NCBI GenBank assembly: GCA_913009875.1
Contig: CAJVYS010000007.1
Coordinates: 1 to 49,833, forward strand
Direction of reading: 5' to 3'
Origin: an uncultured Gammaproteobacteria bacterium
Lineage (GTDB): Bacteria > Pseudomonadota > Gammaproteobacteria > SZUA-152
DNA: 49,833 bases
A model generated the notes under the pieces. It saw only the letters and a list, made by a program, of their open reading frames with translations. It was not told where the DNA came from and made no database searches. A program made the position numbers and the translations under genes. Below are positions 26,089 to 33,838 of this stretch, piece after piece. Numbering within the stretch: the stretch's first letter is position 1; the number at the start of each line of letters is the position of its first letter.

Positions 26089-26619
26089 ATGAGCAAGTCT
26101 GACCCGGCGTGGATCACGGTCGGGCGCATCGGTGCCCCTTACGGGGTGAAGGGCTGGGTCAAGATCCAGTCTTACACCGAGATCCCCAGTAATATTCTGG
26201 ACTACGATCCCTGGCATCTGCGGCCGGAAAAGGCCACCGATGCCGACTGGCGTGAGGCCCGTCTCGACGGCGCGCGTGTACACGGCAAGGGTGTCGTGGC
26301 CAAGTTTGCCGGCTGCGATGACCGTGATGCCGCCGCGCTGCTGTGCGGGCAGGAGATCGCGGTTCGGCGCGAGCAGCTGCCGGCGGCGGAAGAGGGCGAG
26401 TATTACTGGGCCGACCTGGTCGGCCTGCGTGTCGAGACTCTGGACGGTACCGAGCTGGGACGTGTGGATCATCTCATGGCCACCGGCGCCAATGACGTGC
26501 TGGTGGTGGAGGGCGAACGGCAACGGCTGATTCCCTTCGTTACCGGGCACATCGTCAAGGACATCGATCTGGCCGGCGGCGTGATTCGTGTCGACTGGGA
26601 AGCTGATTATCTGCAATGA
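26089..26619 (+). CDS. rimM: Ribosome maturation factor RimM
   Basis: RimM binds S19 and helps 16S rRNA processing in the 30S head. The 176-residue protein has the N-terminal RimM barrel ([21 protein letters not shown]) and a C-terminal PRC barrel ([15 protein letters not shown] ... [12 protein letters not shown] ... IPFV). It lies 33 bases after rpsP and eight bases before trmD, as in most gammaproteobacteria. Confidence 0.97.
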   Translation: MSKSDPAWITVGRIGAPYGVKGWVKIQSYTEIPSNILDYDPWHLRPEKATDADWREARLDGARVHGKGVVAKFAGCDDRDAAALLCGQEIAVRREQLPAAEEGEYYWADLVGLRVETLDGTELGRVDHLMATGANDVLVVEGERQRLIPFVTGHIVKDIDLAGGVIRVDWEADYLQ

Positions 26620-26626
26620 TCAGAAG

Positions 26627-27370
26627 ATGCGCATCGACGTCGTGACCCTATTCCCGGAAATGCTGGATGCCGTGACGGAATCCGGCATCAGCGGCCGCGC
26701 CGTGGAACGGGGCCTGTTGGAAGTGGCGCGCTGGAATCCGCGCGACTACACCCGTGACCGTCATCGCACGGTGGACGACCGGCCCTACGGCGGCGGCCCC
26801 GGCATGGTGATGATGGTGGAGCCGCTACGCGCCGCCATCCGTGCTGCGAAACGGCAGGCGCCGCAGGGCGCGCCGGTGATCCACCTCTCCCCGCAGGGGC
26901 GGGTGCTGGATCAGGCGGGACTGCGAGAGCTGGCCGCGCTGCCGGGCATGGTGCTGGTGGCGAGCCGCTACGAAGGCGTCGACGAGCGCCTGATCGCGGC
27001 CGAGATCGACCAGGAATGGTCCATCGGTGATTACGTGCTGAGCGGCGGTGAACTGGCCGCGATGGTGTTGATCGATGGTGTCACACGGCTGCTGCCGGGT
27101 GCGCTGGGCCACGAGGACTCGGCCGAGCAGGACTCCTTTACGGACGGCCTGCTCGATCACCCGCACTACACGCGGCCCGAGGTGATCGACGGCGAACCGG
27201 TACCGCCGGTGTTGCTCAGCGGCGACCACGCGGCCATCCGCCGCTGGCGGTGCAAGCAGGCACTGGGACGTACCTGGCTGCGGCGTCCGGAGCTGTTGCA
27301 GGGCAGGCAGCTGGATGAGGAACAGCAACGGCTGTTGCAGGAATTCATCCGTGAGCACGAACAGAATTGA
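26627..27370 (+). CDS. trmD: tRNA (guanine-N1)-methyltransferase TrmD
   Basis: It methylates G37 of tRNAs using SAM, preventing frameshifts. The start ATG 26627 ([16 protein letters not shown]) gives 247 residues; an upstream in-frame start at 26588 would overlap rimM needlessly. SPOUT-knot motifs are visible: [42 protein letters not shown] and the active-site region [10 protein letters not shown]. It is the third gene of the rpsP operon. Confidence 0.97.
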   Translation: MRIDVVTLFPEMLDAVTESGISGRAVERGLLEVARWNPRDYTRDRHRTVDDRPYGGGPGMVMMVEPLRAAIRAAKRQAPQGAPVIHLSPQGRVLDQAGLRELAALPGMVLVASRYEGVDERLIAAEIDQEWSIGDYVLSGGELAAMVLIDGVTRLLPGALGHEDSAEQDSFTDGLLDHPHYTRPEVIDGEPVPPVLLSGDHAAIRRWRCKQALGRTWLRRPELLQGRQLDEEQQRLLQEFIREHEQN

Positions 27371-27391
27371 GTAACAACTTGAATAAACCGG

Positions 27392-27397
27392 TATAAT
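27392..27397 (+). promoter_or_regulatory. -10 box upstream of rplS
   Basis: A perfect TATAAT lies between trmD and rplS. The nearest -35 candidate, TTGAGT at 27367-27372, is 19 bases away, slightly long. It suggests an extra promoter boosting L19 over the enzymes upstream. Confidence 0.5.
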
Positions 27398-27423
27398 CCG
27401 CCGCAAATATAGTGGAGCAGATC

Positions 27424-27768
27424 ATGAGCAATATCATTAAAGAACTCGAAGCCGAGCAGATGAGCAAGGAAATTCCGGAGTTTGGCCCGGGCGATACGGT
27501 CATCGTTCAGGTCAAGGTCAAGGAAGGCACCCGCGAGCGCCTGCAGGCCTATGAAGGCGTGGTGATTGCCAAGCGCAACCGCGGCCTCAACTCTTCTTTC
27601 ACCGTGCGCAAGATTTCCCACGGCGAGGGCGTCGAGCGCGTGTTTCAGACCTACAGCCCGATGGTGAGTGAAATCAAGGTCAAGCGTCGTGGTGACGTGC
27701 GTCGCGCCAAGCTGTATTACCTGCGTGGTTTGCAGGGCAAGGCTGCGCGCATCAAGGAAAAGCTCTAA
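27424..27768 (+). CDS. rplS: 50S ribosomal protein L19
   Basis: The 114-residue protein begins [20 protein letters not shown] and contains [35 protein letters not shown] and [16 protein letters not shown], all typical of bL19. ATG 27424 follows GTGGAG at about 27412-27417; the GTG itself would add four residues not found in the family. It is the last gene of the operon, with a strong terminator at 27901. Confidence 0.98.
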   Translation: MSNIIKELEAEQMSKEIPEFGPGDTVIVQVKVKEGTRERLQAYEGVVIAKRNRGLNSSFTVRKISHGEGVERVFQTYSPMVSEIKVKRRGDVRRAKLYYLRGLQGKAARIKEKL

Positions 27769-27840
27769 GCTCACGGCCGGTTGGTTCGCGACGAGGATGC
27801 AGAGTCCCTTGGGGGTGTTAAAATGATTGCCAACAGCCCC

Positions 27841-27854
27841 TTGTCTGCAGACAA
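27841..27854. promoter_or_regulatory. Perfect 14-bp palindrome, possible operator
   Basis: TTGTCTGCAGACAA is followed three bases later by another half-like ATTGTCTA. It lies after rplS and before the terminator, so a role in ogt control is uncertain. Confidence 0.3.
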
Positions 27855-27900
27855 ATTGTCTACCAGCGAAACGGCTTGTAGCAACGACCTGCAGAAAAAT

Positions 27901-27926
27901 GCCCGGCTCATGCCGGGCGTTTTTTT
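27901..27926 (+). terminator. Intrinsic terminator of the rpsP operon
   Basis: GCCCGGC, loop TCAT and GCCGGGC are followed by GTTTTTTT. This is a canonical strong rho-independent terminator about 130 bases after rplS. Confidence 0.93.
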
Positions 27927-27964
27927 GTCCCGGATTTATGGGCCGCTGCAGGGATGACAGGGTA

Positions 27965-28450
27965 ATGTCGAGACCCGAAAATTTTGATGCGATCATCTCA
28001 TTGTCTCTGTTGCCGGACGCGTGGATGCTGGGGATTCGTACCACTGCCCGGGGATTGAGTGGCATAGAATTCCTGCCCTTGCAGCCCGCTGTTGCTCCGG
28101 GGACGGTGCTGGCGGAGCGGGTGGCGAGGCAGCTCGAAAATTACTTTGCCGATCCCGACTGGACGTTTGATCTGCCGCTGGACTTGCAGGGTAGTGAATT
28201 CCAGTTACGGGTCTGGCGACGTTTGGGCGAGATTCCGGCCGGCCGGCCGCTGAGCTATGGTGAGCTTGCGGCCGGCATCGGCAGTGGCGCGCGCGCGGTG
28301 GGCAACGCCTGTCGCAGAAATCCCGTGCCGCTGGTGCTGCCCTGTCACCGTGTGGTGGCGAAGTCCGGGCTGGGTGGTTTTGCCGGTAGCACTCAGGGCG
28401 GATTCATGCCCATCAAGCAGGCCCTGCTGGCCCATGAGTCGCAGCACTGA
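27965..28450 (+). CDS. ogt: Methylated-DNA--protein-cysteine methyltransferase
   Basis: A suicide DNA-repair enzyme that removes alkyl groups from O6-guanine. The 161-residue protein has the active motif PCHRV with acceptor Cys 127 (LVLPCHRVVAKSGLGGFAG). The winged-helix block FQLRVWRRLGEIPAGRPLSYGELA and recognition Arg region GARAVGNACRRNP are also present. ATG 27965 is chosen because an upstream frame from 27827 would read through the terminator. Its 3' end overlaps xerD by 17 bases, so the two are co-transcribed. Confidence 0.93.
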   Translation: MSRPENFDAIISLSLLPDAWMLGIRTTARGLSGIEFLPLQPAVAPGTVLAERVARQLENYFADPDWTFDLPLDLQGSEFQLRVWRRLGEIPAGRPLSYGELAAGIGSGARAVGNACRRNPVPLVLPCHRVVAKSGLGGFAGSTQGGFMPIKQALLAHESQH

Positions 28451-29354
28451 AACGGTGCTGGCCGACAGCGAACAGGCGGAAATCGAGCGTTTTCTCGATG
28501 CCCTGTGGATGGAGCGGGGTCTGAGCGCCAATACCCTGTCGGCCTATCGACGGGATCTGGAAGGTTTTACGCGCTGGCTGATGACTCAAGGCTGCGGGCT
28601 GCTGCAGGCGGGACGCGGCCAGTTGCAGGACTTTCTTGCCTGGCGGCACCAGGCTGGCAGCCAGCCCCGCACTATCGCCCGGCAGCTCTCGTGTCTGCGG
28701 CGGTTCTACCGGTTTTCTGTTCGGGAAGGCCGCATACAGCAGGATCCGACGGAGCGTATCGATGCGCCAAAGGTCGGGCGTCCGTTGCCGGAGGCGCTGA
28801 CCGAGGCCGACGTCGAGGCCCTGCTGGCGGCGCCGCAGACCGGTGATGTGCTGGGTCTGCGCGACCGGGCCATGCTGGAGCTGTTGTACGCCACCGGCCT
28901 GCGGGTCTCCGAACTGGTGAACCTGAAGCTGGGGGAGGTCAACACGCGCCAGGGTGTGCTGCGTACCCAGGGTAAGGGTGGCAAGGTGCGGCTGGTGCCG
29001 CTCGGCGAGGAGGCGCTGGACTGGCTGGCACGATATCTGTCGACGTCCCGGCCGGAACTGCTCAAGGGACGGCAGTGTGATGCCGTATTTATCACCCGGC
29101 GCGGCGGGCCGCTGACGCGACAGGCCTTCTGGTACCTCATCAAGCGCCATGCGCAGCAGGCCGGCATTCACAGACATCTGTCGCCGCATACCCTGCGCCA
29201 CAGCTTCGCCACCCACCTGCTCAATCACGGCGCCGACCTGCGTGTGGTGCAGATGCTGCTTGGCCACAGTGACTTGTCCACCACGCAAATTTATACTCAC
29301 GTGGCCAATGAGCGACTGAAAGAGCTGCACGCGGCGCATCACCCGCGCGGCTGA
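28434..29354 (+). CDS. xerD: Tyrosine recombinase XerD
   Basis: It resolves chromosome dimers at dif together with XerC and FtsK. The 306-residue protein starts ATG 28434 inside the end of ogt. The N-terminal SAM-like domain (about 10-105) contains LSANTLSAYRRDLEGFTRWL. The catalytic residues are all present: R157 (ATGLRVSEL), K181, H252 and R255 (PHTLRHSFATH), H278 (LLGHSD) and Y287 (IYTHV). XerD rather than XerC is preferred because dsbC lies just beyond, a common gammaproteobacterial order, but the XerC/XerD split was not tested. Confidence 0.94.
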   Translation: MSRSTETVLADSEQAEIERFLDALWMERGLSANTLSAYRRDLEGFTRWLMTQGCGLLQAGRGQLQDFLAWRHQAGSQPRTIARQLSCLRRFYRFSVREGRIQQDPTERIDAPKVGRPLPEALTEADVEALLAAPQTGDVLGLRDRAMLELLYATGLRVSELVNLKLGEVNTRQGVLRTQGKGGKVRLVPLGEEALDWLARYLSTSRPELLKGRQCDAVFITRRGGPLTRQAFWYLIKRHAQQAGIHRHLSPHTLRHSFATHLLNHGADLRVVQMLLGHSDLSTTQIYTHVANERLKELHAAHHPRG

Positions 29355-29390
29355 TGTTCGATGACTTGATAAACAGACAGAGGATTCGCT

Positions 29391-29873
29391 ATGCCGTCTT
29401 TTGATGTGGTTTCCGAAGTGGATATGCACGAGCTGGGCAATGCCGTGGATCAAGCCAATCGCGAAGTGAATACCCGTTTTGATTTCAAGGGTGCGGATGC
29501 CCATTTTGAAGTATCGGGCACCGAGATCACACTTGCCGCAGAAAATGAATTCCAATTGCAGCAGATGATGGATATTTTGCAGAAAAAGATGGTCAAACGT
29601 GGGGTCGATATCGGCTGTCTTGATATCGCTGAAGCCGAGAGCAGTGGCATACGTGCCAAACAGAAAGTCACCGTGAGGCAGGGTGTGGACAAGGAAACGG
29701 CACGCAAGATCGTCAAGCTGATCAAGGAGATGAAGCTCAAGGTCCAGGCGGCGATACAGGGTGAGCAGGTGCGCGTCACGGCGAAAAAGCGCGACGACCT
29801 GCAGCAGGTGATGGCCATGCTGCGCGAGCAGAAGCTGGATTTACCGCTGCAATTTACCAATTTCAGAGATTAA
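29391..29873 (+). CDS. yajQ: YajQ family nucleotide-binding protein
   Basis: The 160-residue protein begins [20 protein letters not shown] and carries [26 protein letters not shown] and [19 protein letters not shown], all diagnostic of YajQ. Some YajQ relatives bind cyclic di-GMP and act as effectors, but this has been shown for few members. It follows xerD by 36 bases and may share its transcript. A hairpin follows its stop codon. Confidence 0.95.
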   Translation: MPSFDVVSEVDMHELGNAVDQANREVNTRFDFKGADAHFEVSGTEITLAAENEFQLQQMMDILQKKMVKRGVDIGCLDIAEAESSGIRAKQKVTVRQGVDKETARKIVKLIKEMKLKVQAAIQGEQVRVTAKKRDDLQQVMAMLREQKLDLPLQFTNFRD

Positions 29874-29881
29874 CCATTCAA

Positions 29882-29912
29882 CCTGAACCCGTCATGAAAT
29901 CACGGATTCAGG
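29882..29912 (+). terminator. Palindrome after yajQ (CCTGAACCCGT family)
   Basis: CCTGAACCCGT (29882-29892) pairs with ACGGATTCAGG (29902-29912) with one wobble pair and a nine-base loop. It belongs to the same small family as 19508-19525 and 33684-33705. There is no T-run. Confidence 0.5.
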
Positions 29913-29949
29913 CCCAACAAAAACAGCCGGGTGCTGACGAGGACGATGG

Positions 29950-30687
29950 ATGAATAAAATGATACGCGGGATACTGCTGGCCTTTCTGGCCGTGCCCCTG
30001 GCGATGGTGGTAACCGGGAGTAATGTCTCCGCAGGTGAGGGCGAGGATCTGGCGACGGTGAAGGAGGCATTGAAGGCCGCGGTACCGCAGGCCGATCCCG
30101 ACAGCCTCACGGCCTCCCCCTTTCCCGGTATGTATGAAGCCGTCTACGGTGCGCAGGTTCTCTACATTTCCAGTGACGGGCGCTATCTGCTGGAAGGTGA
30201 TCTGTTCGATCTGAAGACCCGCACTAACCTGTCAGAAAATAAGCGTCAGGCGGGGCGTGCCAAGGTAGTGAATGATATTGACCCCAAGACGATGATCATT
30301 TTTGCGGCCGAAAACCCCAAGTACACAGTCAGCGCATTTACTGATATCGATTGCGGTTACTGCCGCAAGCTGCACCGCGAAATGGCTGAATACAACAAAC
30401 TGGGTATTACCGTGCGCTATCTGGCCTTTCCGCGCTCGGGGGTGGATACGGAGTCGTATTACAAGGCCGTGTCTGTTTGGTGTGCGGCAGACCGCAAGAC
30501 GGCCATGACCGAGGCCAAATCGGGCGCGACACCACCAAAGCGTGAGTGTGACAATCCGGTGCAGGAGCACATGGCCGCTGCCCGTGCCGTTGGCGTGACC
30601 GGTACCCCCACGCTGGTGCTGGATAACGGGCGGGTGATTCCGGGCTATGTGGAGCCGCAGCGCCTGTTGCAGATGCTGGAGCAGTAG
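29950..30687 (+). CDS. dsbC: Thiol:disulfide interchange protein DsbC
   Basis: A periplasmic disulfide isomerase that corrects wrong disulfides. The 245-residue protein has a signal peptide at about 1-28 (MIRGILLAFLAVPLAMVV, cleavage near VSAGE). A dimerisation domain follows at about 35-95. The thioredoxin fold has the active site C135-G-Y-C138 (FTDIDCGYCRKLHREM) and a cis-proline in GVTGTPTLVL. A second pair, Cys in VWCAADRK and RECDN, matches the structural disulfide of DsbC. Two hairpins follow the gene. Confidence 0.95.
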   Translation: MNKMIRGILLAFLAVPLAMVVTGSNVSAGEGEDLATVKEALKAAVPQADPDSLTASPFPGMYEAVYGAQVLYISSDGRYLLEGDLFDLKTRTNLSENKRQAGRAKVVNDIDPKTMIIFAAENPKYTVSAFTDIDCGYCRKLHREMAEYNKLGITVRYLAFPRSGVDTESYYKAVSVWCAADRKTAMTEAKSGATPPKRECDNPVQEHMAAARAVGVTGTPTLVLDNGRVIPGYVEPQRLLQMLEQ

Positions 30688-30703
30688 GACTGAAGCGGAG
30701 GGT

Positions 30704-30731
30704 GGGTATTTCCGCATGCTGCGGAATACCC
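30704..30731 (+). terminator. Hairpin 1 after dsbC
   Basis: GGGTATTTCCGCA (30704-30716) pairs with TGCGGAATACCC (30720-30731) with one bulged T and a three-base loop, 17 bases after the stop codon. An A-run rather than a T-run follows. Confidence 0.6.
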
Positions 30732-30762
30732 AAAAACATCCACTGATAGATTCTTGCCTGAA

Positions 30763-30795
30763 CCCGGATGTTTCATACATTCTGAAATATCCGGG
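30763..30795. terminator. Hairpin 2 after dsbC
   Basis: CCCGGATGTTTCA (30763-30775) pairs with TGAAATATCCGGG (30783-30795) around a seven-base loop, with one wobble. It separates dsbC from the small RNA control region. The phrase TTCTGAAATATC recurs at about 30885. Confidence 0.5.
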
Positions 30796-30874
30796 TAATC
30801 GTGTCCCAGCGGATTTTTGGCTGGTTCTGTGCCGCGGTTTCACTGGCCAAACGTTATCTCTGCGGCCTCGGTTT

Positions 30875-30892
30875 TGTAGGAATTTTCTGAAA
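30875..30892 (+). promoter_or_regulatory. GacA/LetA-box-like palindrome upstream of the small RNA
   Basis: TGTAGG, six bases AATTTT, then CTGAAA match the GacA consensus TGTAAG-N6-CTTACA at 9 of 12 positions. They also match the LetA-type TNAGAAATTTCTNA at 10 of 12. The centre lies about 180 bases before the predicted start of the RNA, the distance at which GacA activates rsm genes in Pseudomonas. Confidence 0.6.
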
Positions 30893-31028
30893 TATCTGTA
30901 ATCCCTCAAGGGCACTATTTACGTCACTGCCGGGCATTGGTGAATTACCGGCTTGTTTATATTGCAGAAAATGAAATTAAGCCGGCTGTTATCTGAAAAT
31001 TGTATTTAGTCTGCCTGTTTTGCCCTCC

Positions 31029-31056
31029 TTGTTAAGTCATTTTTCTCTGATATTCT
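31029..31056 (+). promoter_or_regulatory. Predicted promoter of the RsmZ-like RNA
   Basis: TTGTTA (31029-31034) and TATTCT (31051-31056) are each 4/6 matches with a 16-base spacer, predicting a start near 31063. Weak core boxes are normal for an activator-dependent promoter. Confidence 0.5.
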
Positions 31057-31062
31057 TTTACT

Positions 31063-31207
31063 CAATTCTTCATTTGCCTTCGGGCAAACCAAGGATGACA
31101 TCAGGGATGGCTACAGGGATAGTTCGTCGAAGGATCGACACGGTCAGGGATTGGCCGGCAAGGAGGTAACGAAGGCGGCTACCGGGACGGGCCGCCTTCA
31201 CTTTTTT
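31063..31207 (+). ncRNA. RsmZ/CsrB-like CsrA-sequestering small RNA
   Basis: The RNA would be about 145 nt. It opens with a perfect hairpin, TTTGCC-TTCG-GGCAAA (31073-31088). Seven GGA motifs follow (at 31093, 31105, 31117, 31132, 31148, 31162 and 31185). Several sit in loops of short stems: CAT-CAGGG-ATG, CTA-CAGGGA-TAG, GTCG-AAGGAT-CGAC and GGTC...GGCC. It ends in a terminator, GAAGGCGGC (31171-31179) with GCCGCCTTC (31191-31199), then a T6 run at 31202-31207. Such RNAs titrate CsrA/RsmA. The position next to fdxA and mutS matches Pseudomonas rsmZ, which lies by fdxA. It is a prediction without expression data. Confidence 0.8.
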
Positions 31208-31368
31208 GGGTGTTAATAAATTCTACGGTTTCGTTTCTTATTACGGGCTAGGGCTCGCGCAACAATAACTTTCTATTGTGGGGAGGTCGGTTCATCCTAC
31301 CCGCATTTCCTGCTGCATCACGGGTGGGGCTTCGATGCGCAATTCCTGATGCTACTGAGACAGGGCGG

Positions 31369-31692
31369 TCAGCGTTCGAGGTATTTCAGCTTACCGGGCT
31401 TGCCATCCCATTCCTTGGCATCGGGCGGGGGATCTTTCATCTCCGTGATCACCGGCCACTCTTTCGCCAGTTCGGCATTCAATTCCAGAAAATGTTCCTG
31501 ATCCTCCGGTACGTCGTCCTCGGCAAAGATGGCCTCGGCCGGGCATTCGGGTACGCAGAGGGTGCAGTCAATACATTCATCCGGATTGATGACCAGGAAA
31601 TTGGGGCCTTCGTGGAAGCAGTCCACCGGGCAGACTTCCACGCAATCCGTGTATTTACATTTGATGCAGTTTTCGGTGACGACGTAGGTCAT
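31369..31692 (-). CDS. fdxA: 7Fe ferredoxin FdxA
   Basis: The 107-residue protein begins [17 protein letters not shown]. Cysteines at 9, 12, 17, 21, 25, 40, 43, 46 and 50 supply ligands for one 3Fe-4S and one 4Fe-4S cluster ([14 protein letters not shown] and [12 protein letters not shown]). The C-terminal tail [15 protein letters not shown] is typical of FdxA. It is a cytoplasmic electron carrier. It converges with the predicted small RNA and lies 2 kb from mutS, keeping the Pseudomonas mutS-fdxA-rsmZ neighbourhood, although rpoS is absent here. Confidence 0.96.
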   Translation of the reverse strand: MTYVVTENCIKCKYTDCVEVCPVDCFHEGPNFLVINPDECIDCTLCVPECPAEAIFAEDDVPEDQEHFLELNAELAKEWPVITEMKDPPPDAKEWDGKPGKLKYLER

Positions 31693-31724
31693 GAAATTTC
31701 TCCGGCTGGGTGACGCTCGGCGGT

Positions 31725-31758
31725 ATTAACCCGGCATCAATATTGATGCCGGGTTAAT
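31725..31758. promoter_or_regulatory. Perfect 34-bp palindrome between divergent fdxA and Kelch genes
   Basis: The left half is ATTAACCCGGCATCAAT (31725-31741) and the right half is its exact complement (31742-31758), with no spacer. It lies upstream of both genes, so it is not a simple terminator. A dimeric regulator site or a structured leader of fdxA is possible. Confidence 0.6.
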
Positions 31759-31860
31759 TATCACGAGTAGATAGTGTAAAGGGTACTTCAAATTATGAGA
31801 AGCGCCCTGTAGCCTGTGGCAGAAAATTGGCAGTGACTGGATGTTTGGCGTGGAGATGAT

Positions 31861-33219
31861 ATGAAGAGACATTTTGTGCGTGGTTTACTGATTCTGCTTT
31901 GCGGCCTGCTGTTGGTTGCCTGCGAGGAAGATACCCCGCCACTGGAATGGGTGCCGGGCTGGCAGCAGGGGACAAACACCCTGGTGAGCCGCTCTGGTGC
32001 GGCTGCGCTGGAGGTCAACGGGGTCATTCACCTCATTGGTGGGGTGGACGGTCGTGAATTCCGTGCCAGTTCAGAGTATGCCCGTATCCTGCCCGATGGC
32101 AGTCTGTCTGATTGGCAACCGGGCCCCTCTCTCAATGTGGAGCGGGGTTTCTTCACCGCCACGGTCAGCGGCAACCACGTCTATGTCGCCGGTGGAGGAC
32201 GTGGCCCCAACGGCAGTATCCAGCTCACCTCGGTGGAGCGTGCGGAGATTCTCGCCGACGGCACCCTCGGCCCCTGGCAGCTGGAAAAACATGAGCTGAA
32301 TGTCAAGCGGCGCTGCTCACGTCTGCTGGTGCTGGGCAACCATATTTACGCCTTTGGTGGCTTCGGCGGCATCCTGCTGGACACGGTGGAGAGCGCCGAG
32401 ATTCTACCCGATGGCTCGCTGGACGAGTGGCTGGTGCTGGATGAGCGCATGACGGTATCGCGTTACATCTCCGGTTCGCTGGCGGCTGATGGCCGGGCCT
32501 ACCTGATCGGTGGTCACGACAAGGTACGCGGGGTGGGCATCAAAAACGTGGAATGGAGCCATGAGACGGCCGATGAACCGGGCTTCCTCGATCCCTGGCA
32601 GGCCACCGCACCGCTGCTCACCGGGCGTTACGGTCTGGAGGTGGCGCGTTACGGTGACTATCTCTATGCCCTCGGTGGGCTCGACGGCGCACGCTATCTC
32701 GACAGCATCGAAAAGGCCCGCCTGAAGCCCGAGGGTGGGGTAGAGGCGTGGACTGAAACCACGTCCATGGTCTCGCCGCGCGAAGGCATGAACATTGTCG
32801 TCAAGGGGGATCATATCTATGTCATCGGTGGCGGCAACCTGCAGGGCTACCCCGGCAGCGTGGAGTACGCCACCTTCGACACCAAGGGTGATATCGGTTT
32901 CTGGGCACTACCGGAGGCGGCGAAAAAGCATCGCGAGGCCATCGCCGCGCGTGAGGCGGCCCGGGCGGTTCTGCCCAACGAGGCGGTGATCGTGCAGAAC
33001 ATCCAGACCGCCAGCTATTCCTACCTGCAGGTGCAACGTGACGATGGTGCCGTGGCTTGGTTGGCCGGTCCGCGCACGGACCTGACCAAGGGCAGCCGCA
33101 TCCAGTTTGCCGACGGTGTGTTCATGTCCAACTTCTACAGCAAGGAACTCAAGCGCAATTTCCCGGCGGTGATGTTCATTGGTGAGATCCGACCGGTGAA
33201 GGCGAAGAACGACGGTTGA
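31861..33219 (+). CDS. Kelch-repeat lipoprotein
   Basis: The 452-residue protein has a lipoprotein signal, GLLILLCGLLLVAC, with the lipidated Cys at 21. The body is about six Kelch-type blades (for example VNGVIHLIGGVDGREFRASS, LVLGNHIYAFGGFGG, ARYGDYLYALGGLDG and VKGDHIYVIGGGN), each followed by a variant of AEILPDGSL-x-x-W. A beta-propeller of this kind usually binds proteins or sugars. The last 80 residues are a different domain. GGAG lies about six bases before the ATG. The ligand is unknown. No catalytic galactose-oxidase residues could be identified. Confidence 0.85.
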   Translation: MKRHFVRGLLILLCGLLLVACEEDTPPLEWVPGWQQGTNTLVSRSGAAALEVNGVIHLIGGVDGREFRASSEYARILPDGSLSDWQPGPSLNVERGFFTATVSGNHVYVAGGGRGPNGSIQLTSVERAEILADGTLGPWQLEKHELNVKRRCSRLLVLGNHIYAFGGFGGILLDTVESAEILPDGSLDEWLVLDERMTVSRYISGSLAADGRAYLIGGHDKVRGVGIKNVEWSHETADEPGFLDPWQATAPLLTGRYGLEVARYGDYLYALGGLDGARYLDSIEKARLKPEGGVEAWTETTSMVSPREGMNIVVKGDHIYVIGGGNLQGYPGSVEYATFDTKGDIGFWALPEAAKKHREAIAAREAARAVLPNEAVIVQNIQTASYSYLQVQRDDGAVAWLAGPRTDLTKGSRIQFADGVFMSNFYSKELKRNFPAVMFIGEIRPVKAKNDG

Positions 33220-33246
33220 ACGCTTAGATATTTACTGGTTGTTTGG

Positions 33247-33274
33247 AAGGGCGCTACCTGCGTGTGGCGCCTTT
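33247..33274 (+). terminator. Probable terminator of the Kelch gene
   Basis: AAGGGCGC and GGCGCCTT flank an 11-base loop, followed by TTATGG. The stem has a bulge and the T-run is short. Confidence 0.4.
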
Positions 33275-33315
33275 ATGGTGAGTGAGAGGCGTGGGCGAGG
33301 GGTAATGAAGGCAGG

Positions 33316-33657
33316 TCAGGCCTTTTTTACGAACTGGGATTTCAGCTTCATGGGGCCGATGCCATCGATTCTACAATCGATATCATGATCACCCTCGACG
33401 AGGCGGATGTTCTTTACCTTGGTGCCAACCTTGACCACGGCTGAGGAACCCTTGACCTTGAGATCCTTGATCACGGTCACCGTGTCGCCGTCGGTCAGCA
33501 GGTTGCCGTTGGCATCCTTGACGACGAGGGTGTCTTCATCGCTTTCCGCGGTGGCATCCTTCGACCACTCATGGGCACATTCGGGGCAGATGTACAGATT
33601 GCCGTCTTCGTAGCTGTATTCGGAATTGCATTCGGGGCAGTTGGGGAGATCGCTCAT
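33316..33657 (-). CDS. phnA: PhnA-family zinc-ribbon protein
   Basis: The 113-residue protein has a zinc ribbon with Cys at 7, 10, 24 and 27 ([11 protein letters not shown] and [10 protein letters not shown]). The PhnA/YjdM core follows: [28 protein letters not shown] and a C-terminal [21 protein letters not shown] split by a short strand. The family name comes from alkylphosphonate loci, but no phosphonate genes are nearby and the true role is uncertain. It is a single gene flanked by repeats. Confidence 0.93.
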   Translation of the reverse strand: MSDLPNCPECNSEYSYEDGNLYICPECAHEWSKDATAESDEDTLVVKDANGNLLTDGDTVTVIKDLKVKGSSAVVKVGTKVKNIRLVEGDHDIDCRIDGIGPMKLKSQFVKKA

Positions 33658-33683
33658 TATGTTTCCTGGGATATTTGGGTTTC

Positions 33684-33705
33684 ACCTGAACCCTCGGATT
33701 CAGGT
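33684..33705. repeat. Short palindrome, CCTGAACCC...GGATTCAGG family
   Basis: ACCTGAACCCTCGGATTCAG followed by GT is a near-perfect palindrome. Sister copies are at 19508-19525 and 29882-29912. Here it lies upstream of phnA rather than after a gene. Confidence 0.6.
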
Positions 33706-33718
33706 TTCAGCACAGTCC

Positions 33719-33838
33719 GGTAGGTTGGCAGAGAGCGCAGCGAACCCCGATGTCTCGTGCAGGTGTTGGGGTTCGTTCCTCGGCTTTGGCATCCTGCGTC
33801 GCCCTACCTCCTGCATGCAGTCGTCATCCCAACCTACT
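33719..33838. repeat. REP-like inverted repeat between phnA and mutS
   Basis: GTAGGTTGG (33720-33728) is mirrored by CCAACCTAC (33829-33837). Inner AGCGCAGCGAACCCC is answered by GGGGTTCGTTCCTCGGCTTT, a folded repeat of the GTAGGTTGG-GAGCGCAGCGAACC class. The right end overlaps the mutS stop codon. A related unit is at 49775-49809. Confidence 0.65.

Noticed and set aside
31725-31758. Bidirectional terminator
   Set aside because: It lies upstream of both divergent genes, not at their 3' ends.
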